A DNA stretch of 64,000 nt from positions 19,427,934 to 19,491,933 of the forward strand of contig OX621252.1 in the NCBI GenBank assembly GCA_951640165.1, in the 5' to 3' direction. Origin of the DNA: Pseudoips prasinana. Lineage: Eukaryota > Arthropoda > Insecta > Lepidoptera > Nolidae. Shown here piece after piece: positions 24,801 to 36,800 of this stretch (position 1 is the first letter of the stretch; every line of letters starts with the position of its first letter). The notes beneath the pieces were generated by a model that made no database searches, had not been told where the DNA came from, and was given only the letters and a program-made list of their open reading frames with translations. A program made the translations under genes and the position numbers.

Positions 24801-27800
24801 TATTTCCGTTGTTCGGGGAGAGATATGATAATTATTGTATGTATCGATGGTGTCATATCAATTTATTTATTTATTTATTTAGGAAACAAACAGTCGTTTA
24901 CAAAAAATGTATACAAAACTTAATTTCTAATAGACCTAAAGTTCCATTATCTTAATAACTAATATTATGTTCCTAGTTTACTTTGAGAACACTGAGCAAC
25001 ACATACAAGATTATCAAATAAATTATACAATCTAAAAATTTTGTTGCAAATAACATAAAATCAACTTCAACTTTTCTTTTAGACAACAGGGAAAAAAATT
25101 TAAGTCGGTTTGCCTTATTTAAACTGTACTTATACACATAGCCTAAAAAGGACGCGTATTAAATTGATCCGTAATGGTAAATTTATAAATTTGTTTGGTT
25201 AAGTATAAAAACATCCTACACATGTATTATAGATGTTGACATTTGATAAATGTGGTTAGTCTTGTCCACTTAACTAAGACCAAAAAAACAAACCAGGCAG
25301 CAGACACTTTTATTTTATATTGTACACATAATAATATTTAAATATTCTTGTATAAACAATATTCTTGTATAAATAGGAAAAAAATGGCCGCGTAAGAGTT
25401 GACGTACATTCGAGTGCTCCTCACAAAATAATTCCTCCTCACAAAATATTTCTATAAAAAAACAAACAACCAACTATATTACGCGTTCTTTACCTACTTT
25501 CGCAAAAAATTTAAATCGTTACTCGCGACAGCTTTCACAACTCACTATAAAAATATTGAAAATAATATATTGCAAGATCCCGGTAGTTTTTGGCACTATA
25601 TTAAACAAAACAGGAAATCGAATGAACCCTCAACATTTGGAATGTCTAATCCACAGCAAGTAGCAGATGCATTCGCATCGTTCTTTAAAAGTGTTTATTT
25701 ATCGAATGCGCCGACATTAGATCCGCTCGCAGCGCTGGCCGCCGCCTCAATGTCGCCCCCACCCAGCCTCGCACCGGACATTCACGTTATTGTGGACAGT
25801 GTGCAAAAGAACGATATACGCATCGCCCTAAAAAAACTTAAAGCAAAATTCACTCAAGGGCCTGATGGTGTACCACAAATAATTGTCCGAGACTGTTATG
25901 AAATCTTTGTTGAGCCTCTATGGCACATATTTAAATTATCTCTCCAACAACAAATTTATCCGCTCGTATGGAAAACTACCAAAGTTATACCCATACACAA
26001 GGCAGGATCTAAGTCTGAAATTCAAAATTACAGGGCCGTGGCAGTTCTGTCAGTATTTGGTAAGGTTATGGAGTCCACTTTATATACACTAATATATAAA
26101 CAATTAAATGGTTGGTTTTGTGATGAACAACATGGGTTTTTACCTGGGCGTTCCACAACTAGCAATCTTATTAATATTTCAACGCTCATTTCGAACGGAA
26201 TTGATGCTAAAAGGCAGGTCGACGTGGCTTATTTTGATTTCCAAAAGGCGTTTGATCAGATCCAAAATGATGTCCTACTTTACAAACTAGCAAATATAGG
26301 CTTTTCAAAAAATCTTGTTCACTTTCTTTCAAATTACCTAAGAAATCGTAAACAGTATGTTCTATACCAAAACTGCAAATCTGAAGAATATACTGTTAAT
26401 TCAGGTATTGGGCAAGGTAGTTGTCTGGGCCCATTACTTTTCTTAATATTAATAAACGACTTACCATCTAATATAAAATATAGCACATGTCTAATGTTTG
26501 CAGATGATGTCAAATTGGCACTGCCAATTGATACACCATCCGATTGCGACCTATTACAAAGTGACATCGACAGTGTAATTGAGTGGAGCTATCAGAATAG
26601 TTTATGTCTCAATTCAAACAAATGTGTGATTGTGTCTTATAGTCGCGCACGTTCCCCAATACACAAAAACTATACACTACACAATACGATTGTGAAAAGA
26701 GCGGACACCGTAAAAGATTTGGGCACATGGTTTGATAGCCAATTAACTTACCATGATAATATTTGCAAACTCTGTGATAAATCGCGGAAAAGCCTAGGAT
26801 TTGTTCTGAGACAGTCTAGAAGCTTTTGTAATCGTAAAACTTTGTGTACCTTATATAACGCGTACGTTCGTACCACACTCGAGACTAATTCAGTGATATG
26901 GAATCCCCATCAAGTTCAGTACATACAAAAAGTCGAAAAAATACAGAAATCATTTGTACGCTATTTGTTCAAAAGATTATATTATTATTATCCGTATTTA
27001 TATCCAACACTTTATATCGTGGGTATGGTGGACTATCGTATGTTAGCAGTACGACGTAACATTGCATTAGTCACGTATTTCTTCAGGTTAATGCGTGGTT
27101 ACACATATAACTCTTTACTATTGGCACTATTACAGTTCCGTGTGCCGCGACACAGGACATACTTTGTCCAGGCGCGACGTCAACATAACCTATTGGCGGT
27201 GCCGGCCGCTCGAACAAATCTAGCCCGAAATGCACCTCTGTCCCGCGCAGTTCGCTATATCAATGATATCGAGAATGACTCAACAATAGGTATATTCTCA
27301 TGCACGGAAAATGCATTCCTAACCGTTGCAGGACGTCACATTGAGGCATTGACTATTGAGAGCAGTATACAGTAACTTCTTATTACAATTTTATCTTTTT
27401 CTAATATTATGCAGTAGATACATAATATTAGAAAACTTTTCACTTTATTTTTTTTTTAACATGGTTAATTAATTAGCTTATTATAGTATAGTATAGTACC
27501 TATAGATTATGTATATAAATTATTATGATTGTATCACTTATTGTGCTTGGAATTATCTGTTAGCAATAAGATATCTGTAATAAATAAAATAAAAAAATTA
27601 TAATAAGTAGTCCAAAGTGTCCGTTTTCGTTTAGTTTTGTGTTAAAACTACTGCTGAACTGTGTGATAACATTCTGTGTGATATGTTTGCAACTACAAAT
27701 AATTATTAACATCGATAATTACATATCAAGACTTAAAATATAATAAAAACTGTTGCAGATTGTGTTTTTGAAATAGTGTTTCAACTGAACGCGTAAGCGC

Positions 27801-30800
27801 CTTCGATTGCACGGCGCTTACGACCTTCTTCTCGCCGCCCGCGCTACTGGTGAAGCAACATAGTACAATCTTATACATTACTTGTGCCACTATAGCATAA
27901 ACAAATTGAGCTTTTACCCGCTTATTGGAATTGGCACTGTATTACTGTTATTGATAAATTAACAGTAATTATGGCGCCTAATAATGCTTGCGCTGGATGC
28001 AATAATGTCATAAAATCGAAAGATTTTCTATCTTGTTCGCTGTGTGCTAAGAAGTTTGACTTATTATGCGCTAATGTTACTGAGAAACGCTTTAATTATA
28101 GCATGAGTAAGGAACTGAAATGTACATGGAAATGTCCCGAAGTTAGTAAGCTGCCGAAAAAAGGGAACACTAATACGCCTGTACGCCAAGGTGCAAACCC
28201 TCAAACACCACCGAGTACAGATTCTTTATTAGACGCTCATGTACTGAATGAGTCGCCTTGTTGTTCGAACGTTACGTTTAGAGCCAATCAGCGACCGAGT
28301 CGTCAGGAACCAAACCTCACTCTCGACAACATAAGGGATGTAATTAAGCAAGAAATGAAGTCCATTGTTCAATTACAAGTCACCGAAGAGTTAAATGTTA
28401 TCAAGCAACAATTATCATCTTACCACGAATCCATATCATTTTTTAATACGAAATTCGAAGAATTGAAAGCTTCCGTCTTGGAAAAGTCGTCTACTATACT
28501 AAAACTACAGTCCGACAATGAAAAATTGCAATCTACAGTACACGACCTCTCTTTGCGACTCTCTATAACTGAGCAACATTTGCGTGAAAGTAACCTTGAG
28601 ATTAGCGGTCTCCCGGAGCATCGCTCAGAAGACCTGGTTAAAACAGTGTCGCAACTTGCGAAGACAATAGACTGTCCAATTGCTGAACAAGATATATGCA
28701 AAGTAACCCGGGTCGTCAAGTTATCTAAAGACAATGATAAACCGCGCACAATCATCGTGAAGCTCCGCAATCCTCGTCAGCGTGACACTATGTTGGCGGC
28801 TGTAATCAACTTCAACAAAAAGAATTCCAACAACAAACTGAACTCTCATCACCTAGGGCTCGGCGGCCCGCTTGTACCAGTTTATGTCGCGGAACACCTA
28901 ACGCCTAGCAACAAGGCCTTACATGCAGCTATTCGTAAGAAGGCGAAGGAGATGAATTACAAATTTACTTGGGTTCGAAATGGCCGTATCTATGTGCGTA
29001 AAGATGAATCGTCCCAAGCATTATTTATTCGGGGTTATGATAATTTGAAACTTATGGTGTAATCTTGTGCATACTATTAAATAATAAGGTCAGTGTAATG
29101 GTGTATTGTTCTCAAATTCAACGGCTTGGAAATATACTACCAAAACGTACGCGGGATTCGCACTAAGACTGTAAGTGTTTATGAAAATATACTCAAATCC
29201 AGTTATGACGTACTCATATTTACAGAAACGTGGCTCAATGCTAAAATTTGTAACAACGAATTCATCGACTCTAGATACATTGTATATCGCAGAGACCGTT
29301 CTTGTATTGAGGGTTCCAAGAAGGATGGTGGTGGCGTCCTAATAGCCGTATCTCGCGATATCCCATCTGTTCGAATGGTCGGTTGGGAACACGGTTGCGA
29401 AAATATATGGATTTTAATCGATATTAGCGTTAATAACTCACCAAAAAAAATTGCCATCGGCGCTGTTTATCTTCCGCCTCCTGTTCGCTTAGAAGCCTTA
29501 AATAATTACCTTGATAGTGTAAATAGTGTGTTGAATACTGTAGATGATGTGCTAATACTGGGCGATTTTAATCTGCCTTCAATTAAGTGGTCCATAAACA
29601 ATGATCTGTCATATATTGAGCCAACTGATTACAATAATTCTCTGGGCTACGCATTGGTGGACTTCATGGCTATTAATAATATTCAACAATTTAATAATGT
29701 TAAAAATGTAGACGGGAGAATCCTAGATTTAGCTTTAACTAATTTATCCCATATCAAAGTAGAAGAACCCTTAAATCTTTTATGTAAATTAGATAATAGA
29801 CACCCCGGATTGCTGGTTGTTATCCCTAATACTGCTCATCAGCATTTTTTGAAGGCAATAGCTGGTACACAATTTAATTATTTTAAGGCTAATTACGATA
29901 ATATAATATCTGAACTGATAAGTGTCGACTGGAATGCGAAATTTCAAAAGTGTAGCGATGTAAATGCAACGGTTTCAATATTTTATGATGTAATCATGAC
30001 CCTAATAAAATCATTTGTGCCGACGCGAAGCGCTTATAAATCCAAATACCCCCACTGGTTTAGTTATTCGTTAATCAAAAGGCTAAAAGAAAAAGAAAAA
30101 TTAAGGCTTAAATACCGCAAGTATAAAAATCCTATGGACTTAATTTCTTTTCAAATTGTGAGAGATTACTGCAATAAACTTTATGGTTCCTGTTACTCTC
30201 AATATAGACATAATACTGAGGTCAACATAGTTAAAAATCCAAGAGCGTTTTGGCGATTCATAAATGATAAAAACAACCGAAAATCCTCAATTCCATCTCA
30301 AGTGTATAGAGAAGATAATGTAGCCAATACTGGGCCTGCAATTGCCAATTTATTCGCTTGTCAGTTTGCTGCTGTGTACAATGTTGAAAATAACATACCT
30401 GTTGACTCAACCAAACTAGGTTCTCGTTCCTGTGACAGATGTCTCAGTCATATCACTATCTCCGAACGCGAAGTGCTATCTAAAATTAAAAAGCTTGACA
30501 TATTTAAGGGTGCAGGCCCCGATCTTATACCTCCCGTGTTCATAAAACGCTGTTGTAAGGCACTGTCGTTACCGCTTACCTTGATTTTCAATCGATCTTT
30601 AAAAGAGGGAAGCTTTCCGGACGAATGGAAAAAGGCAAGAATTTTACCTATACATAAAAAAGGTGACCCAAGTAATTCCAAAAATTATCGTCCTATTACA
30701 ATTTTATCTTGTTTCTCAAAACTTTTTGAATCACTTGTATGCCCTTTTGTTGTCAACCACGTAGATGGACTGCTATCTCCTAATCAACATGGGTTTCGTT

Positions 30801-33800
30801 CCGGTCACTCGACGGTCACCAATTTATGCTCTTTTGTATCGGACGTATCAGAGTTGCTCGACAAAGGTACTGAAGTTGACGCAGTCTATACTGACTTTGC
30901 CAGCGCTTTTGATAAGGTGAATCATAATATTCTAATAAATAAATTAAATTGCTTTGGCATAACAGGTTCTTTATTACACTGGTTTCAATCTTACTTAGCA
31001 AAAAGACTTCAATTAGTTTCTGTCAATGGTTACATCTCTAATTCATTTTATGCTGTATCTGGTGTACCCCAGGGGTCCCACTTAGGACCTATCCTGTTTT
31101 CTGTATTTATTGATGACATAACATCTGTTATACATGACTGTAAATACTTGCTTTTTGCAGATGACTTAAAAGTATACAGACCTCTTGAATCGCAGCATGA
31201 TAATCATCTTATCCCAGAGGATCTACGTAGGATAGAGGAGTGGTGTAACCTCAACCATATGCGGCTTAATGTTGACAAATGTTATCACCTTAAATTCAGT
31301 AAAAAAAGAAAATATTCAATAGACTTTAGTTATGAAATTGGATCGACTAAAATACAAACCGTCCTTAACACTAAAGATCTTGGAGTTACTATCGACAGAG
31401 AGCTTCGTTTCACTTCACATATAAACAGTGTTATAAATAAAGCATGTCAGATGTATGGATTTTTGAAGCGCAACACTAAAGGATTCAAACACCCAAAAAC
31501 ACGAATTACCTTATATAATGCTCTGGTACGGACTCATCTAGAATATGCTTGTGTAATTTGGAATCCTTTCTATGCTGTACATTCCCAACGCATGGAAAGC
31601 GTTCAACGCGCGTTTACTCGACACTTGGCCTATCTGTCTTCAGGTATCACACACAGGTGCAGTTACAACCAGCGGCTAAAGCATTTTAAAATAAAATCGT
31701 TATCGGATCGCCGAAAATTGCACGATTTGCTCTTTCTGCATAAAATTGTGAACAACAATATAAATTGCAGTAATCTACTCAACCGTCTCCTAATAGCAGT
31801 TCCTCGTTTACCACCACGTTACCCAATAAATAAAACCTTTTCTCACCCACCCGCAAAAACAAATCTCGCACTTAATTCACCTTTGGTGCGAGCGTGTAAT
31901 GAATACAATGGTTTTAATAAAAAAATAGACCAATTAGATATTTTTTCCGATGCATTTTATGCATTCAAGCGTAAAATATTGGAAGCGTTAGCATAAGGAT
32001 TTTTTTTTCTTAGTCCAATAAGAACTTTTTTAATTGTGTTTAATGCATTTTTATCTGTGTTAGTTATAGTATTTTTGTTTGTTTTTAATTTAAAATAACT
32101 TGTATTGTATGTCAACGTTGTCTATGTTTAGTGTGTGTTGTGCATGCCTTTAATAGGTGTACATATAAGAACTGAATTATATAGTGAGCTAAGATTTAAA
32201 TGTTGTGTATGTATACTGTTGGTGTGTCTATAATAAATAAATAAATAAATAAATAAATAAAACAATATATGAATGTGTCATAAGTTGCTTAGCTCAAAAT
32301 CCTAACATAGTATATTAGGTATAAGTACACAAAAAAATTTGTATTTACCTTCATATGTTCACACTGTTGATAAATATTATGTAATATAATAAGGGATAAG
32401 GGTCGTGTTATAAACATACATTTATTTATGTAGACAAATGTTCAATATCTTCTCTCAACCAGTTAATACCAGATACATAGAATTATAACTAGTGAAACAT
32501 AATTCATAGCTATAATTCATAAATACGATAACGTATTATTAGGCTCTTCGTGAATTGTAAATAGTGCAAGTAAACAATAAATATGTAGTACCATAATGAG
32601 TGGACAGATAGCGTTGTAGGGTTGAACTCAACGGAGCGCCAGTAGAAAAGAAATAAAAAATATTGACCACGCATACAAGACATACAGAACGACGCTATTA
32701 AGGTAAAAATGGCGACATAAAATAGAAATGTAATACAAAATACTCCATTACTATTACTCAAAGTATAAGTAGTTAGTTGTAATTCTAAATCACGTTTAAT
32801 GATCATTTATATCTGGTAATGCATGTCTGGCGAAGTGGTTAAGGTAGTAGTCTATCTACAACTTCGGTGCCCTTCTGACATAATAGACATAATGCGGACT
32901 TCTACCATCTGGGAAAATTCCAGAGTCCCTCGCTAAAAATATCTAGTCGTTCTCCTGAAATCGTTTTGGGTTATACACGTTAATCGTAACGGAAACTATG
33001 TAACTATGCAGAACGTATAGAGATAATAAGGTCCTCCTAGCCGAATTTCGGTTACGGCGGCCAAAAATATCTAGTCGTTCTCCTGAAATCGTTTTGGGTT
33101 ATACACGTTAATCGTAACGGAAACTATGTAACTATGCAGAACGTATAGAGATAATAAGGTCCTCCTAGCCGAATTTCGGTTACGGCGGCCAAAAATATCT
33201 AGTCGTTCTCCTGAAATCGTTTTGGGTTATACACGTTAATCGTAACGGAAACTATGTAACTATGCAGAACGTATAGAGATAATAATGTCCTCCTAGCCGA
33301 ATTTCGGTTACGGCGGCCAGTCTAAATAGAGATTAGCCATCTGCGCAGGACATATTATAGTGCTCAAGTATGTACGCAAACACAGGAGCACTAACAAAGT
33401 TGATCTCTCTATCAGACAGGACGGCAATTAGACTCGACAGGGGAGAGACCAGCTATATCAAAGATAATATAAGTAATCTAAACAGCTTTAAGTGCATGCC
33501 TAGCCACGGCGATGAACCACTTTTTTTTGTAAAATACGATGATCACCTAATGGTAAGTGATCACCGCCACCCATGGACACTCGCAACACCAGAGGAGCCG
33601 CAAGTGCGTCGTCGGCCTTTAAGAAAAGAATAGGCTCGCTTCATATTGGATCGGAAATACCAGTTCCAAAAATTGTACTGAAGCGACAGAAAAAACTAAC
33701 AGTGGTTTTTAAGAGACCCTGAGGTTTCAACCTAAAACCTCACCGTCTGTGGTTGAATACACTACCGCTAGACCAATAAAGACATTTGTGTATAATACCC

Positions 33801-36800
33801 CGACAGATTATCAAAGTCCACCACCACATTTTCTAACTTTTAATGTTTCCTTTTATAATAAACTAGCTGTTCCTGTGCGCGTTTTTACGGCATTGCAATA
33901 TACGAAATTCATTGGAAAGATAGTGGCGACATCTGTCCACAATTGGTCGTACCAACTCAGAAACCTTTGTGGGCTCATGCACAACACTTTACTGAAGAAC
34001 TTCACTTGATCGAATGCATAGTTTACGCTTCTTTAAAGGACATTCTTTTTTATATACAAAGATAGATGCGTAGTAGGTTCAAATGTTTAATAAATGAATT
34101 ATAATTTTCAGGTCACCCTAACGTGAAGTTGTTTATTTCGCACGGAGGTCTACTGGGCACACAGGAGGCAGTGGCGTGCGGGGTACCAATGCTCATGGTA
34201 CCCCTGTACGCTGACCAGGCGCTCAACGCCATGGCAATGGCCGACAGAGGCGTCGCGCAAGTCGTCACGCTACAAGACAACAATCTTAAACAAACGTGGA
34301 GTATGCATCTTCATGATTTGTTAACAAACCCGACGTAAGTATAGGTCTTCGAAACAGACTACTAATAACTACATAAGACTGAGTTGACGTTATGACGCAT
34401 CTATGTCGCTCGGGCGTTTTTCATTTTATAGTTATAAGGGCTGCTTCAGAGGGCTCCGTGCTGTCGGTACCAGCTGTCGACAATAGTCGTTAAGCAATGA
34501 CGCAGTCGGAGGCCTACTGGGCATCTTAAACTGGACAATAGGCTAACATCACTGCCCAAAAAAGCAAAGGCTAAGCAAATTCATTAGAGAGATAGTTCTG
34601 GCCTGTCAAGCTTCTAACACATTTGTTATGTTATGATGATGATGGTGTTTTTTCATTTTCATCTATTGGAAAAAGTACCATTTTTTAAAGAAGCCCCTAT
34701 TACAAATTCTAACTGGTCAAATACCTAGAGCAACTAACATTAGATAGATAGATAGATACACTTTATTGCAAAAACTATAAAAAAACATTTTACAGAAAAA
34801 ATCTTAATATTTAAATAATGTACAATTGGCGGTCTTATCGCATAATAGCGATTTCTTCCAGACAACCGTAGGATGGACTAGCTTAATTGAAAATGACAGG
34901 CAGCTGATAGTGTGCCGTCGTCAGTTCTACAGTGTCCTTACCTAATTAGACATTAGTACCTAATTTCATGAAAAATAAATATGTTACTAACCTAATTTCA
35001 ATATCAATGCATTTCTTTCTAACACAGTTCTCGAGAAAAGAATACGGCATCTTTAGTTGTGTCAATTAAGTTTCGGTGCGAAATGCTGTGTAAAGATAAG
35101 AGACGCGTTAGAATCAATTATGCGCACGGTGCGTGTATAGGTGCTCAGTTTTACTAGTTTGAAACCACTATGTATGGCCTTAGATAAATTAAATGATATT
35201 TAAATTGGTTTAATGATGTAACAGACCAAATCGCTAACATTACTAGACGCGAGATACAATAATAACATTTATTATTTGTTAAAGTCATAATATAGTCTTT
35301 ATATAATAAGAAAATAAGTAATATAAATATTTATATCATAAATTTTAATCTAATTCAAAATTCACGTCGTAAAAGTGTTAGCTGGCAGTAACTTTCTATG
35401 ACGTAGTAGCCGTTAGTAGGTAAAGTCCTACTAAGACTATTAAAAAGATAACTGCAATTAATAAAGTGGTGTTTATCTTTTCAGGTATAAAGAAAATGCA
35501 CTGAAGTTAAGGGACATATTTCTAGATAGGCCTATGAAGCCTCTAGATATGGGCGTGTACTGGATAGAATATGTGCTGAGACACAACGGTGCCACCCATC
35601 TTCGGTCGCCTGCTCTCGACCTCACCTTACCCCAGTATCTCCTACTAGATGTACTAGCTTTGAGCATTACTATAGCATCCCTCACCATATACATTTTACA
35701 CAAACTATTCCGCGCCTTATGCACCCGTTGCATCAGAAGATGGTCTAAAGAAAAACTTCTCTTTGAAAAGAGACTGTTCAAAAGGAACCTCAGTTTATTC
35801 CTATATATTCTTTGGAGATATAAACTGAAAGCAAATTGACAGTGCTGCACAGATAGATTTACAATTGTATTATAATGTAAGTGTAAATATTATTCTTAAG
35901 ATATTTAAATAAAATTTTGTAATAAGTTTTGTTTATTATTATTTCTCATTTTTTTTTAAATGTTGATCTAGTGGTTACAGACCCTGACCATTAACACCCT
36001 TATTTTAAAACGAAGTTCAAAGTTAAACAGTTGAACTATGGATCAAGCAATCTCATTGGATGTCTTCCGACTAAACCAAGGATCAACTGCAGTTTAACTT
36101 TAGACTTCGTTTTTAAATAAGGGTGTAAGGTTCTATCCCCACACAATACAAATCATTGTGTGCTGTAAATGCTTATTTGTTCTGTATCTGGGTGTAATTT
36201 ATCTACAATAAGTATTTATTTAGCAAAATATAAGCATGTTTAACAGTTGTCTGGTTGCATAGTGCAGGTTGCCTAATTCGGGATCAGATGGCAGTGTGTT
36301 AACTGTCTCAAAATATTTATAAAAAAAAATGGTCAATGCTATGTTTTCCCCTGATGTTCCTGCCCTTACCTGACTGGAGGAACATGGATAATTTCACAAG
36401 CCTATCCATGTCAACACCTTGTGAATACATGATATAGCTGTAATGAGCCCAGGGCCATAACAAATTTTTAATTACTTTCAGGGAGATATTATTTCAACAA
36501 GTTTAGAAGTTAGAGGTATACATATAAAAACAACATAACCCACATATTGCAAAAGAATGAACTTTGTTTTAGCTAGTCTGAAATTCCTTATTTAGTAACC
36601 TAGTAACTAGTTAGCGTGACAAATACAACACCACCCCATCTCTTTTTGTGGAGGTATTGTTCTAGCAAAAGAGTAACAGACTGGCTACCAGATAACAAAC
36701 AGTAGCTCCTCTGAAATAACTATGATCATCATACTACTATTGGCAACTGATCTGCTGCTATTTGTGATTATGCCATATCTATACATATAATAAAATCGTA

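Larger units (their letters stand above)
27605..32262 (+). mobile_element. Full-length CR1-like LINE, copy B
   Basis: GC-rich 5' UTR (about 27780-27860), ORF1 (27971-29062), ORF2 (ending 31996), a ~235-bp 3' UTR and a clean (TAAA)n tail at 32232-32262. Same family type as copy A but clearly diverged. Both ORFs are unbroken. It forms nearly half of UGT intron 4. Confidence 0.85.

Noticed and set aside
32510..32806. 98-codon hydrophobic minus-strand frame
   Set aside because: Biased toward Phe/Leu/Tyr, as expected from AT-rich DNA. No start context, no homologous motif, and it is in the UGT intron beside repeats.
32935..33318. CRISPR-like array
   Set aside because: Direct tandem units of 128 bp with no unique spacers, in a eukaryotic intron. 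The same applies to the 147-bp array in Mcm5.
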